Shown here in pieces: positions 23,683 through 35,551 of a stretch of DNA of 64,000 bases. Positions within the stretch are counted from its first letter, which is position 1, and the number at the start of each line of letters is the position of its first letter. A program made the translations under genes and the position numbers. Source of the stretch: Dromiciops gliroides (Eukaryota; Chordata; Mammalia; Microbiotheria; Microbiotheriidae); the NCBI RefSeq assembly GCF_019393635.1, contig NC_057862.1, forward strand, positions 264,878,441 through 264,942,440. Reading direction: 5' to 3'. The notes beneath the pieces are model-generated. The model had not been told where the DNA came from. It worked only from the letters and a program-made list of their open reading frames with translations, and did not search any database.

Positions 23683-24940
23683 CTATTTAATTTTCTGGAG
23701 CTGATGGACATTTGAAACAATCTCCCCTAACCTTAGGAGTAAAAGGATTGATTGATTGATGAGAGCACAGGCTCCCCCTGAAGCAGCCATAAGAAGATCT
23801 AAAGCCAATTGGTACTTCAGGAGTATTTTCACTAAAGAGTCAATCTCTTCCTGGAGGAAGAAGATAGCTTTGGTTCTCTGAGCTTGAGTTGTATCCCAAA
23901 CTAACCTTTCAACTTCAGCAGAATTATTTCTAATTGAATCTATCACTGTCATCATTCCAAATCTGGGTGCAATAGCCCAAAAGAATCTTTGCCCAGCATT
24001 GGCGGTGGCTACAGAATTGGGTCTGGATCTCTTTTGTCATGTATACCACTGGGCACTCAAATTTCTAGCAAATGCTCTTTCTATTAGGCCTATAGAGTGG
24101 TCAAGTACTGATACAGGTAAAGCCATGTAGTCAATCTCACATGTACCATACTACCCTGGGAGAAGAGAGGAGTAATCTGATGCTTTACAAATATAAAATT
24201 GTCCTGGAGTCACCAAACTCCATGGACATTCTGGCTTAATGGAGAATGAAAAGTCACAGCAGCCAAAGTTGTTTTTAGACTCCCTGCCATCAGATCTAAA
24301 GAGGTGGACTTTGGCACATGTTAATGTTGTCACAAAGAACAAAAAAAGTAAGATTGCTTTTTATGTGATCTCCCATGTATGTAGTAGCTCCTGAACTCTT
24401 ATCTTTCTTAACACATACCTCAAAGATGAGGAGAGGTTTAATATGTGGGAGTGGGCAAATACAATACCTGAAAGTCACCTCGGATAACATGTTAAATTTT
24501 ATTTAAAAATGGAAATTTTGGGGATATTTGAAAGTTACTGAGACTAGTTGTAACCATTTATGTGAGTTCCAATTATTACTAGTAATTTCACAAAAGACAA
24601 AAGCAAAAGAAGCAAATGGCCTATTCGGTAACCTGTGGTCACTTCCTTGACTTGCAAGTTATGGTAATGTTTCATTTGGGTAGACAGGAATAGGTACTCA
24701 GGAGATAATAGAGCACTGATGGAGCTGGTGACAGACCCAAAACCCCTAAGGCCCAATTGCTCTGGCTTTGTGCAAAGTATGTCCCACATGACTACAGAAT
24801 CTAATAATAGCATTATCCTTTGCCCTACCATCATAAAAAGAGGAATATGGAAAGAGCATCATAGGCAATAAAACTAGGATTAAAATAACACCAAAAAATT
24901 GTATCATGTGCACAAATGAGGAAGCAATTTTAAGCTTCAT
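23683..24940 (-). pseudogene. Retroviral env remnant
   Basis: Envelope glycoprotein mediates receptor binding and membrane fusion. On the minus strand an ATG at 24940 opens a peptide with a long hydrophobic core (about residues 13-35, 'FFGVILILVLLPMMLF'), a likely signal peptide. The surface-subunit region follows in broken frames (24834-24151). The transmembrane-subunit ectodomain lies at 23955-23683, where 'LALDLLMAASGGACALINQ' has the shape of the conserved segment after the heptad repeat. The expected CC pair after this segment and a membrane anchor are not visible; the frame ends at 23683. At least three stops or shifts interrupt it. Confidence 0.75.
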
Positions 24941-25010
24941 TGTCTATTAGTTATGAGGAATATCTAGAGTTAAAAGACAAAAGCATTATGTGTCTGAGAA
25001 TGGTACCGGT

Positions 25011-25170
25011 GGGCAGCTAGGTGGCGCAGTGGATGGAGCACCGGCCCTGGATTCAGGAGGACCTGAGTTCAAATCTAGTCTCAGACACTTGACACTTACC
25101 AGCTGTGTGACCCTGGGCAAATCACTTAACCCTCATTGCCCCGCAGAGAGAGAGAGAGAGAGAGAAAGAG
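25011..25170 (+). mobile_element. tRNA-derived SINE with (GA)n tail
   Basis: Full-length head and body ending 'cattgccccgc', then (AG)n instead of poly-A. Flanks 'ggtaccgg' and 'ggtactgg' look like the target duplication. It lies between pol and env of the antisense ERV. Confidence 0.93.
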
Positions 25171-25299
25171 AGGTACTGGCTTTATGTGGGAACAATGAAC
25201 CAAGAGTCCTTTTCTCCAATCTTGATGGTAGTCAGAGTTGTCAGCGATACCTGGAGCGCATCTTTCCATGCTGGCTGAGCCCTGAAAATTTTTTATTTA

Positions 25300-26279
25300 C
25301 CCCCTGTCTCCTGGTTTTAAATCATGTAGTGAAAAGTCCAAAGGGCCAGCCTGCACTGCGGCTCCTGCTTGTATGAAGCAGGATGGCTTTGTAACTCCTG
25401 TATATGGGAAACAACACGGGTTGTGTTGTTGTGTATACTGGGAGAAAGGCTTTTGCTTGAATGGGGGAGGGGTGTCCAAAAAATATTTCAAAAGATGTTA
25501 TATATAGTTCTGCCCTTGGTCTGCTGCACGTATAGAACAATGACAATGGCAGAATATCAACTAAACTCAAATGAGCTTCAGTGTACAATTTTCCCATCAT
25601 GACTTTAAGTTCCTTATTTATACATTCCACCTAGGCTGAGCTTTGTGGGTGGTAAGGTGTGTAAAATTTTGGAGTCATTCCCAGAAAGAAATTAACTTGG
25701 TATAAGACAAAATCAGTGAAGTGTGTGCCCTTGTCAGAATCAATGCATGCTGGGTGGACCAAAGTGAGAGACAATCTCATTGATAAACAACAAATGTAGT
25801 GGTGATTGGAAAGCAAGGAAAAGCCTCTACCCAATGGGGTAATTTGTTCAACAATAACAAGGCACAATTTATAATGCCCTACCTTAGGCATGCAATTGAA
25901 ATCAATTTGCAAATGTTCAAAAAGTGTGTAATCTAGGGGCAGCTGGGTGGCGCAGTGGATAAAGCACCGGCCCTGGATTCAGGAGTACCTGAGTTCAAAT
26001 CCAGCCTCAGACACTCAACACTTACTAGCTGTGTGACCCTGGGCAAGTCACTTAACCCCCATTGCCCCGCCAAAAAAAAAAAAGTGTATAATCTAGAAGG
26101 CACCTACCATAAGCCTTGACAAAAAAAGCATGTTGATTATAAGCCTGACAGGTAGGACAAGAGGCACACACAAATGACGCTATCTTGTTGACACCTGGGG
26201 CAAGCCAAACCTTCCTAATCAAATCTACAATCCCTTGAGTGCCAAAAGTGACCACCCTTGTGAACAGACAAGCACACAT
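25300..26279 (-). pseudogene. Retroviral pol remnant: integrase
   Basis: Integrase joins proviral DNA to the host chromosome. The zinc-binding part is at 26279-26090: 'GTQGIVDLIRKVWLAPG' and 'CASCPTC' are present, but the histidine usually before GTQG appears as Phe. A SINE separates it from the catalytic core at 25912-25631. The DDE triad is visible as 'QIDFN', 'IDSDKGTHF' and 'VECINKE', with a stop just before the glutamate block, after 'HPQSSA'. The C-terminal part can be followed to about 25300. The interruption plus stop make it inactive. Confidence 0.85.
25936..26083 (+). mobile_element. tRNA-derived SINE inside retroviral integrase
   Basis: Target duplication 'aaaagtgtgtaatcta' / 'aaaagtgtataatcta' on either side; head 'ggggcagctgggtggcgcag', poly-A tail. 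It was inserted between the zinc-binding and core regions of the ERV integrase, so it post-dates the provirus. Confidence 0.95.
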
Positions 26280-26399
26280 AGTGGAAGAAGCTTCAGAGAA
26301 TGAGTGGTTTGCTCTCTGCAGACAACCAGACTCCAGTAACCTGTTTTACCTTAAACTTGCTTTCATTTCTCTGCTTCAGAGTTATATGAAAGAGAGGTG

Positions 26400-27554
26400 T
26401 GAATATCATTAGAAGGTGCCTAGAAGAGTGAAATTTACCCAAACATCAGTGGTTTCCAACACTCTGATGGTCTTTACTAGTCTATTTAATAGATGCTATT
26501 ATGCTACCCTGATAATAGTCCTACTCAAGAAAGAACTTCAGTGACAGAAGTCATGGGAAAATGGTGGTGCTCCATACTGATGACAATGTTTGTCTCCAGA
26601 GTCATCTCCTAGTTCCATTCAGTGAAACCCAATCTAAACTGGTTCTGTGAATAAAATGCCAGTCTGCAAACCAGATAAAGAAACCCTCCCTCAAAAAAAA
26701 AAAAAAAAAAGCTACAGTCAAGGACCACAGAGATGACAGAAAGGACCTTACTCTGATCTGATTACTGGGTTTAAAGAGCTTTTGTTAAGCCATAGGGAAG
26801 TGCCTTTGGTTACCTTCTACTCAGAGGTAATCTTTGTGAACAACAAACAATAAGGTTGCCATATGCCTCAGTTTTGATATTACTGTCCCCTCATTTCCAA
26901 ACTCTCCTTCACCACCATTATACAACTAAATTACAAGTTTTCTGGTCAGGAACTGAGCTTAATTCTGTCCACACCATATGACAAAGGAAATGGTAAAAAA
27001 GTTGACTCAGGGCATTTGACATCAGTAGCCTCATCACAATGTTTGTGTCCACATGTGGTAATTCTATTTTCATTAATTGAAAGAACAATTTGCTACTAAA
27101 GTCTCAACAGATTTATTTTCCATTTTTCTTCTGCTTATTGTCCTTTCATATATAATGGTCTTATGTCTTAGGGTGATCTAATTGGCTCTTTCTCACTAAA
27201 CTTTCTGTAAACTTCTTTTTCCCTCTGCTATCCAGTGTTTTGGAGATAATATTATAATTTCACCATCCACTTCCATAAAATTTTATGAGTTTATATTCTA
27301 AACTGGTTTTGCTCTTGACTACATATGGCAAGGTGGGCAGAGGTTATTTGAGGGCTTTTTTGTCTCCTCGTTATTATGACTTAGATCAGTTAAACTTCCT
27401 AAGGAAATAATTATGCCCTTTTCCTTTTTTTAGCATAGGCCAGATGGGAGAGAGTTTAATTGAATGTTCTATCTGCATTTGTATGCTTTTTCTGATTCGG
27501 TATTGATTTCAACATTTGCTCAATGTCCATACACAAATCACTAATATAAAATTT
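26400..27554. other. Unassigned DNA, possibly more ERV
   Basis: A poly-A run lies at 26694-26711. If the antisense provirus continues, RNase H and RT should be here, but I could not recognise their motifs in any minus-strand frame. Confidence 0.35.
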
Positions 27555-27998
27555 TATTTATTGAAAATGCATTGCTCTAAATCACTGTATATTAGAGAAA
27601 TGCAAATCAAAACAACTCTGAAATACAACCTCACCCTTATCAGATTGACTGATAAGGGAAATGATAAATGTTGGAGGTAGTGTGGGGAAAACTGGGAAAC
27701 TAATGTACCATTGGTGGAGTTGTGAACTGATCTAACCTTTCTGAAGAGCAATTTGGAACTATGCCCAAAGGGTTATAAAACTGTGCATTCCCTTTAATCC
27801 ATCAATAACACTATTAGGTCTGTACCCCAAAATAGATGAGAGAAAAAGGGAAAGGACATATATGGACAAAAATATTTACAGCAGCTCTTTTTGTGGTTTT
27901 CCAAAGAATCAGAAATTGAGGGGCTGTTCATCAATTGGGCAACAAGTTATGCTATATGATTGTAAAGAAAAACTATTTTGCTATAACAAATAATAAGC
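27555..27998 (+). mobile_element. LINE-1 3' fragment (ORF2 C-terminus)
   Basis: Sense 'caaatcaaaacaactctgaa' through 'ggagagcaatttggaac'-like text and 'tatgctatatgattgtaaag', the last part of ORF2. It is cut by a SINE at 27999, and no L1 3'UTR resumes after it. Confidence 0.9.
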
Positions 27999-28146
27999 AG
28001 GGCAGCTAGGTGGCGCAGTGGATAATGCACCGGCCCTGGATTCAGGAGGACCTGAGTTCAAATTCGGCCTCAGACACTCAACACTTACTAGCTGTGTGAC
28101 CCTGAGCAAGTGACTTAACCCCAATTGCCTCACAAAAAAAAAAAAA
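27999..28146 (+). mobile_element. tRNA-derived SINE
   Basis: Full-length head 'gggcagctaggtggcgcagt' with a poly-A tail. Confidence 0.93.
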
Positions 28147-28964
28147 TACATGGCTTAAAGTATTGCCCCTGACAAAAACTCACTGTGTCAGCCTGGGCAA
28201 GACACTTAACTTCTTAATGTTGCAGAGAGAAAGTGCTGACATACAGTGGTCAAGGAGTTTCTTAACCCAGGATTTTCTTATTCTAATGAACTCATGGGTG
28301 TATACCATATCCCTTGCATTATGATTTAATTCCTAATAATTCTTTGGTCGCTAAAAACTAATTTAATGTTAGAAAGGATCAAAAAGCTATGTGATTCTTA
28401 GCATCCTTTGCCTAATTTTCAAAAATTCTGCCATTGTCACTGTTAAGTATTTATTAAGTTCCTACTATGTGTCAGGCATTGTAATAAGTATACACAGAAA
28501 TTCAAGTCAGTAAGTATTATATTAAGTATCTACTATGTTTTAGGCATTACTTGGGATACAAAGAATGGTGTGGGATTTTTAAGTCCCCACCCTACTTTTG
28601 TGAAACTAAATTTTTTAATATTGAACAAATTCATTAAAATATGTTCTGATCATACTAATCATGGGAACTAATAGTCCATTTTCTTTTTTCCCATTCAGAC
28701 CACATTCAGGAGTGTTATATTCAGTTCAGGGTGCAATATTTCAGGAGGGAAAGTTATGATAATCTATCCCACTCTCCACAGGTATTGTTCCAAACCTTTT
28801 CATCTCTCTTCAAACCTCCCTTAGTACCAACTCCTTCACCTTCTCAACTTAGGGACTCACGTCATACTTCATAAAAAAAATTAGTCTATTCTGAGAATTC
28901 CACATTTTTCTCATTTCATATTTTTTTATTTTAAAAGTTTATTTGAGTGGGAAAATGATACATT
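28147..28964. other. Mostly unassigned; two short MIR/Ther-like repeats
   Basis: 'tatttattaagttcctacta...gtgtcaggcattgtaataag' at 28446-28492 and a second, poorer copy at 28510-28560 resemble tails of old mammalian SINEs/LINEs ('catttattaagtgcctactatgtgccaggcac' type). The rest is unassigned. Confidence 0.4.
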
Positions 28965-29945
28965 CTTTTTTTTAATAGAATTTTATTTTCCAAAATATAT
29001 GTAAAAACAAATTTTAACATCAATTTAAAAAAAAAAATTGTTCCAACTTCTCTTCCTCCTCTATTCCCACCCCCCACCCACTAGAACTCAAGCATTTCAA
29101 AATAAATTATACATGAGTAGTCATGGAAAACATTCCCACATTAGCTAGGTTGTGAGAAAAAAAAACAGTCAAAAAACTCCCAAAACTTCAGCCTGAGGAA
29201 TTGTCAAAGAGAAAAAACAGTTTTTTAAAAAATGTGTTTCCAGGGGCAGCTAGGTGGTGCAGCGGACAGAGCACTGGCCCTGGAACCAGGAGCACCGGAG
29301 CCCAAACCCGGCCCCAGATACCCAACACCCACCAGCCGCATGACCCCGGGCAAGCCACCCAACCCCAATTGCCTCACCAAAAAAGAAAAAAAAAAAGAAA
29401 AGAAAAAAAGTGTTTCCATCTATTTTCAGATACTATCACTTCTTTCTCTGTAGATGGGTTGCCATTTTCATAAGTCCTTCAGGGTTATATTGGACCATTG
29501 CCTTGCTGAAAATAACCACATGCTTCCCAGCAGATCATTTTACACTATTGCTGTTATTTTGTATACGGTGCATTTCACTCTGCTTCAGTTCATGTAGGTC
29601 TTTCCAGGTTTTTCTAATAGTATCCTGTTCATCATAACCTAAATAATGTACCTTAAACTTGACAAAGAATTTTCTTCATATTAGCTCAGCAAAGTCATCA
29701 TAACTATTTCCCTCCATCCTATTCCCTTCCCATGATATTTACTCTATTTTCTATCTTCTTTTAAACTATTCCTCCTCAAAAGTATTTTACTTCTGACTGT
29801 CCCCTCCTCTACTCTGCACTCCCTTTTTTTTTCACCCTTCCTTCCTTATCCTCTTCCCCTCATACTTTCCTATAAGGTTAAATAGATTACTCCTCCCAAC
29901 TGGGTGTGAATGTTATTCCCTCCATGAGCCAACTCTGATGATTTT
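28965..29945 (-). mobile_element. ORF1-type L1 derivative: 3'UTR fused to inter-ORF spacer
   Basis: Minus-strand element whose 3' end is the T-run near 28965. Its 3'UTR (to about 29640, interrupted by a SINE) is joined within about 60 bp to inter-ORF spacer sequence (29690-29945, 'cctccatcctattccc'). No endonuclease or RT lies between. It is truncated at its 5' side before ORF1. Confidence 0.75.
29243..29409 (+). mobile_element. SINE, C-rich variant
   Basis: Target duplication 'aatgtgtttcca' / 'aagtgtttcca'. The body matches the common SINE except for many T-to-C changes ('gagcccaaacccggccccag', 'accagccgcatgaccccggg'). Confidence 0.92.
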
Positions 29946-30385
29946 AAGGTCTTTGAGCTAATTCTATGTTCCAAATTTTCTTCCTCCCTCTCTCCTCAAC
30001 CCTCCCTATGAAATCAAGCAATTCAATATTTCATACTTGTGCCGTTATGCAGAACATCTTCACCTTCCTTGAAAGTATTTTGCTTTTTACTACTTTCTCC
30101 CAGAATCTGCCCTTTCCTCCTTCCCCTCTTCCCCCACCCCCTTATCTCCCTCCCCTCCCTCAGGGCAAAATATATTACTATACCCACTTGAGTATGTGTG
30201 TTAGTCCTTCTTTGAGTCAATTCTGATGATATTAAGGTTCAATCACTCCCCAATTCCTTTCCCCTCCATAAGCTTTTTTCTTGTTTCCTTCATGTGAACA
30301 ACCTCTCCCCAGACCATCTCTCCCCTTCCCCCTCCCCCAGTCTATTTCTCCTACACCTCAACCCTATTTTAAGGATGTCATTATG

Positions 30386-30477
30386 GGCACAGTGGCCAAT
30401 GCACCAGCCCTGGACCCAGGAGGCCCCAAGCCCAAATCCGGCCCCATACATAAGACACCCCACAAAGAACAAAACAT
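30386..30477 (+). mobile_element. SINE, C-rich variant, partial
   Basis: 'gggcacagtggccaatgcac', 'ctggacccaggaggcccc', 'aagcccaaatccggcccc'. It shares the T-to-C pattern of the 29243 and 58592 copies. Located in the spacer of the L1 derivative. Confidence 0.8.
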
Positions 30478-30592
30478 AACATCCCTTCATATTCAGTTCA
30501 GACCTGTGTCCTCTGTATTATCTTCCCATATAGGAATGTTAACAGTTTGATCCTTTAATATCCCTCATGAAGTCTTTTTCCTGTTTATCTTT

Positions 30593-31573
30593 TTATGCTT
30601 CTCCAGGGTCTTGTATTTGAAAGTCAAATTTTCTATTCAGTTCAGGTCTTTTCATAACAAATGCCTGAAAGTCTTCTTTCTCCTTGAAGTTCCATGTTTG
30701 CCTCTGAAAGAGGATGCTTAGTTTTGCTGGGTACGTGATTTTTGGCTGTAGTTCCAGTTCCTTTGCCCTCTGGAATATCATATTCCATGCCCTCCAGTCC
30801 TTTAATGTAGAAGCTGCTAGATCTTGCTTTATCTTTATTGGAACTCCACAGTATTTAAACTCCTTTTTTCTAGCTGCTTGCAATATTTTCTCCTTGACCT
30901 GGGAGTTCTGGAATTTGGCTATAATATTCCTGGAGGTTTTCCTTTTGGGATCTCTTTCAGGAGGTGATCGGTGGATTCTTTCAATTTCTATTTTAGCTTC
31001 TGCTTCTAGAATATCAGGGCAATTTTCCCTCACAATCTCTTGGAGGATGGTGTCTAAACTCTTGTTTTGGTCATGGTCCAATGATTTTCAAATTATCTCT
31101 CCTAGATTTATTTTCTAGGTCAGCTGTTTTTCCAAGGAGATATTTCACATTGCCCTCTATTTTTTCATTCAATTGGATTTGCTTTACTGTGTCTTGCTTT
31201 CTCATAAGGTCACTAGCTTCCATTTGTTCAATCCTAATTCTTAGGCAATTATTTTCAGCAGACAGTTTTTTAATCTCCTTTTCCATTTGGCTTTTCAAAC
31301 TGTTGACTTTTTTCTCATGACTCTCCTGCATTGCTCTCATTTCTCTTTCCATTCCTTCCTCTCTTTCTCTACATCTTCATTCTATCTCTCCTACTTTCTC
31401 TTCAAAGTCTCTTTTGAGAGCTTCCATGGCCTGAGACCAGTTCATATTTTTCTTGGAAGCTTTGGATGTTGGAACTTTGACCCTATTATTATCTTCTTCT
31501 TCTGAGGATGTATTGTGTGTACCTTTCCCCCAAAGAAGTTTTCGATGGTCTTCTGCTTTCTCTGCCTACTCAT
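30593..31573 (-). pseudogene. L1-derivative ORF1 (C-terminal 162 codons open)
   Basis: ORF1p is the L1 RNA chaperone. ATG at 31573 gives 'MSRQRKQKTIENFFGG'. A coiled coil lies at 31352-31071 ('MEKEIKKLSAENNCLRIRIEQME'-like heptads). Then 31081-30593 is open for 162 codons and includes the RRM/C-terminal domain: 'IERIHRSPPERDPKRKTS', 'EKILQAARKKEF', 'FVMKRPELNRKFDFQI'. Frame breaks near 31081 and 31352 separate the start, coil and C-terminal part. This is the cleanest ORF1 C-terminal domain in the window. Confidence 0.85.
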
Positions 31574-32075
31574 GCTGGCTTACTGTTTCTTGGCTTTTTA
31601 CTCCTAAAAGTGTAGCGCTGCTTCCCAGACACACCATTCGTGCTACAGTGTGGCCCAGGGGGTGAATGGGTTTCTTCTCAGCCTGCCTGGCTAGTGAGTC
31701 TCTCATTTCATATTAAGACAACTTTCTTGACTACCTACTCCTTCCCTTCTGTCTTATTCAATAAATGGCCCTTGTCCTTCTCTAGATAAAACCCACTGTA
31801 TCCACCCTTGATCTTATTTACCCCTATCTTCTCCAGAATACTGCCTCACATGTCTCCCTATCTGCTGGCTCCTTCCCTGAGGTACACATCTTCCCTATCC
31901 TTAAAAAAATTTCTCACTTGATCCTACCAACCCCACTAGTTATCATTGTATATTATTTCCTCTACTTGTCAGTTAATCTTTTTGAAACAGTCATCAAGAC
32001 AGTTGATGTCTTCACTTTCTCTCTCACTCTCTTCTAAATCCTTTGCAATCTTGCACTTCATAGTCCAACTGAAAT

Positions 32076-32079
<4 letters not shown>

Positions 32080-32131
<52 letters not shown>

Positions 32132-32265
32132 GTGGGGCAATGAGGGTTAAGACTTGCCCAGGTTCACACAATTAGTAGTGTCAAGTGTCTGAGGCCAGAT
32201 TTGAACTCAGGTCCTCCTGAATCCAGGGACGGTTCTTTATCGACTGCACCACCTAGCTGCCCCCA
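32080..32265 (-). mobile_element. tRNA-derived SINE, antisense, with (CT)n = (GA)n tail
   Basis: (CT)n at 32080-32128 precedes the antisense SINE 3' end 'ggggcaatgagggttaagac'. Target duplication 'aaatctcttct' / 'aaatctcttct' lies outside the microsatellite, so the dinucleotide run is part of the insertion. Confidence 0.92.
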
Positions 32266-32571
32266 AAATCTCTTCTCTTCAAAGTAACCAATGATCTCTT
32301 AATTGTCAAAAAATGCCATTTTTATCCTTATCCTTCTTGAACTCTCTGGAACATTTAACAGATTTGATCACCTCTTCCAGATTATGCTTCCTTCACTATA
32401 TTTCTTTGAGATTGCTTGCTCTCTCCTATTTTCCTCCTATCTGCCTGGTCATTCTCTAGTCTCTTTTCCTTATTCTTCATCCATATCACACCCATAAACT
32501 ATGGGTATCCTCCTCATAGACTATCTTGCTTAGCAATTTCATCAGTTCCCATAGTTTAATATTTATCTTTA

Positions 32572-32687
32572 TGGGGTGGCACAGTGGAATTGGATTCAGG
32601 AGGACCTGAGTTTAAATCCAGCCCAAAAACACTTGACGCTTACTAGCTGTGTGACCCTGGGAAAGTCACTTAACCCCCATTGCCCTT
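32572..32687 (+). mobile_element. tRNA-derived SINE with deleted head
   Basis: 'tggggtggcacagtgga' then 'attcaggaggacctgag'; the usual 'taaagcaccggccc' is missing. Inserted in the L2. Confidence 0.85.
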
Positions 32688-34768
32688 TTTCCATACTTAC
32701 AGCTATCACCCTACTTCAGGCCTTCATTGCCTCTCACCTGGACTATTGCAATAACCTTAATTGGTCTTTCACCTCATCTCTGCCCATTCCAATCCATCCT
32801 TCCACTCAGTAGCCAAAGTGGTTTTTCTAAAGCATAGGTCACTCCCATATCCAATAAACTCCAATAGTTCTCTAATACTTCCAGGATCCAATATAAATTC
32901 TTCTCTTTGTCATTGAAAGTTCTTCATAAATTGGCCCCTCTCCTTCCTTCCAGTATTCATTTTTATACTTTACTAACCTCCACATACCCTGTGAAAGCTG
33001 GCACTGACCAACTTTCTCTTCCTTGAAAATAACATTCCATCTCCCTGACTTTGTGCTTGCTGTCCCCCAAACCTGAAATGAGGGAAAACCCCCTCATATT
33101 TCTCTGTTAGTTTCTCTGGCTTACTTCAAGAATCAGCTCAAATCCCACCTTTTGTAGGAAGCTTTTTCAGGTTTTCCCTCAGTTGCTACTGTCTTCCTCT
33201 CTGAGATTTTCTTCCATTTATTCTTCCATTTATTCTGTATATATCTTGCATATATCTAGTTATTTATATGTTGTTTCCTCCATTATAATGTAATCACCTT
33301 AAAGGAAAAGACTGTTTTTGCCTTTCTTTGCATCTCTAGCACTTAGCATAGTGCCCAGCACATAAAAATCAATTAATAAATATTTCTTAACTGACTGAAA
33401 AGATATAGCATTTACAGAGGGAAACCAGAGTAGTGAAGAAACTCAAAATCATGCCACAGAAAAGAGAACTGCAATCTGGACAGCTGTATGTGCATCTGGC
33501 ATATTTATTTCTGGATTTCACAATTTAATTCTTTTTTCCCTTTTTTAGGATTTTATTTTTCTCCCAATTATATGTAAAAACAATTTTAACGTCCATTTTT
33601 AAAACAGTGTTCCAAATTCTTCCTCCTTCCCTCCCCACTCCCACCTTAAGAATTCAAGCAACTTAATGTGTTATACATGTATAGTCACGCAAAACATTTC
33701 CACATTAGTCAGGTTGTAAAAGAAAACAGATAAAAAAAAACTTTAAAAAAAAGAAACTAAGAAAAAAATAATTCAGTCTGCATTCAGAGATCATCAGCTC
33801 TCTCTGGAGATGAATCTCATTTTTTACAAATCCCTCAGAGTTGCCCTGGATCACTGCATTTCTGAGAATAGCCAAGTCATTCATGGCTTATCTTACACAC
33901 ATATCTTACAATATGGCTGTTAATTTGTATACAGTACATATCACTTTGCAATAGCTCATGTAAGTCTTTCCAGGTTTTTCTGAGAGTATCCTGCTTGTCA
34001 TTTCACAGTTACTATTGCTAACTGAATTCCCTCCATCCTACTTCCTACCCATATAATTTACTCTGTTCTTTATTTCCTTTCATCCTTTTCTTCCTCAAAA
34101 GTGTTTTGCTTCTGACTGCTCCTTCCCCCAATCTGTCCTCCTTGCTATTACCTTACCCCCTCTTATACCCTTACCCTGCTACTTTCCTTCAGCGTAAGAT
34201 AGATTACTATACCCAAGTGAATGTGTATGTTATTTCCTCTTCAAGCCAGTTCTGATGAGAGTAAGGTTCCCTCACTCTCCAGCACCTCCCCTATCTTCCT
34301 CTCTCCAGCATAAGCTTTTTCTTGCCTCTTTTATGTGAGATACTTTACCCCATTCCACTTCTCTCTTTCCCTTTCTCCCACTGCACTCCTCTCTCACTCC
34401 TTAATTTTATTTTTGTAAAGATATCATCCTTTCATATTCATATTCAACTCACACCTATGCCCTCCATCCAGCTGACATAATCATGGGAAAGTTCTTATGA
34501 GTTACAAATATCATCTTCCCATGTAGGAATGTAAAAAGTTTAACCTTTTAATGTCCCTTATGGTTTCTTTTCCTGTTTACCTTTTTATGCTTCTCTAGAG
34601 TATTGTATTTGAAAGTCATATTTTCTATTCAGCTTAGGTCTTTTCATCAATAATGCCTGAAAGTCCTCTCTTTCAATGAATTCCCATTTTCCCCCTGAAA
34701 GATTATACTCAGTTTTGGTGGGTAGGTGATTCTTGGTTGTAATCCCAATTCCTTTGACCTGCAGAATA

Positions 34769-35288
34769 TGTGATGTTTAAAAGCTAAATGTGTTGTCTAA
34801 AAAATCTAATGTGTTGTTGCCTTAAATTAGAAGCTTTAGCACCAGTCTTTAGGCATTAAGCATTTATTAAAGCATACTAGGTATTAGAAAAAAAGAGAAA
34901 ATGTGAAGTTAAGAAAAGGCCTATCTAGCCTAGAGTTGCAGCCTGGTCTGGTTCTTCCTCAAGTCCTCTGCTATGAGCCTACTTCAACATGAACTGCTCC
35001 CAAACTGAGTGTGGAAGATTTTTATAGGTCTGGAGCATAGGTGGTCCTTACACACAGCTTCAACCTGATGGGTGTCACCCAAATCCATTGGTCCATTGGA
35101 CTTGAAGGTGGTCTCGAGTTGAGTTCAAAGTCCTTAGCTTCTGCAAACAATACCTTCTTAAGGGCAGGTGTGGTTACAATCTAATTAACTTGAAGAAGGC
35201 TAATCTGCAATCACTCTCACCTAATTCAATCAGTTTAGATTAATCTCCAGGTGATCCTTTGAGTATCTGCCAAATTCCATTATTTTCT
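34769..35288 (-). mobile_element. Solo LTR, antisense
   Basis: Starts TGTGATGTTTAAA and contains 'aaattagaagctttagcacc' and 'gcatttattaaagcatacta'. The right end is degraded ('attattttct'). Flanks AATA and AATT may be the 4-bp duplication. Confidence 0.85.
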
Positions 35289-35551
35289 AATTCCAAGACC
35301 TCTGCTAGATCTTGTTTTTATCCTGATTGTTGCTCCACAATACTTGAATTGTTTCTATCTGACTGCTTGCAATATTTTCTCCTTGACCAGTGAGCTCTGG
35401 AATTTGGCTATAATATTCATGGGAGTTTTCATTTTAGGATTCTTTTAATTTCTATTTTGCCTTCTGGTTCTAGAACATCAGGGCAATTTTCCCTGAAAAT
35501 TTCTTGGAAGATGATGCCTAGGCTCTTTTCTAATTATGGATTTCAAGTAGT

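Larger units (their letters stand above)
22983..26400 (-). mobile_element. Endogenous retrovirus internal region (pol end, env)
   Basis: Minus-strand order is integrase (about 26279-25300), then env (24940-23690), a polypurine tract and the LTR, the normal retroviral order. The gag, protease and RT parts are not recognisable in 26400-27540. Two SINEs are inserted (25011-25170 and 25936-26083). Stops and frameshifts occur throughout, so it cannot encode functional proteins. Confidence 0.8.
29950..31695 (-). mobile_element. ORF1-only (HAL1-like) L1 derivative
   Basis: Minus strand, from 5' to 3': 5'UTR (31695-31574), ORF1 (31573-30593), spacer (30592-30066), then a short piece of L1 3'UTR (30065-29966, 'gttccaaattttcttcctcc' as printed). 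ORF2 is absent. It abuts a second, truncated copy at 29945. Confidence 0.78.
31720..33400 (+). mobile_element. Ancient LINE-2 with reverse-transcriptase trace
   Basis: Sense L2-clade LINE. Near 32340-32380 the frame reads 'LLELSGTFNRFDHLF', matching the shape of the L2/CR1 RT block with its catalytic Asp. Later landmarks: 'cacctggactattgcaataa', 'agtggtttttctaaagca' and the 3' end 'agcacttagcatagtgccca' with 'aataaatatttctta'. SINEs at 32080-32265 and 32572-32687 interrupt it. Many stops; long dead. Confidence 0.78.

Noticed and set aside
24990..25376. 128-codon open frame on the plus strand
   Set aside because: Begins in a SINE and reads through its (GA)n tail; SINE-derived frames of this sort recur here (for example 19506 and 56165).
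26400..27554. RT/RNase H of the antisense ERV
   Set aside because: Expected from gene order, but no catalytic motif could be recognised in any minus-strand frame.
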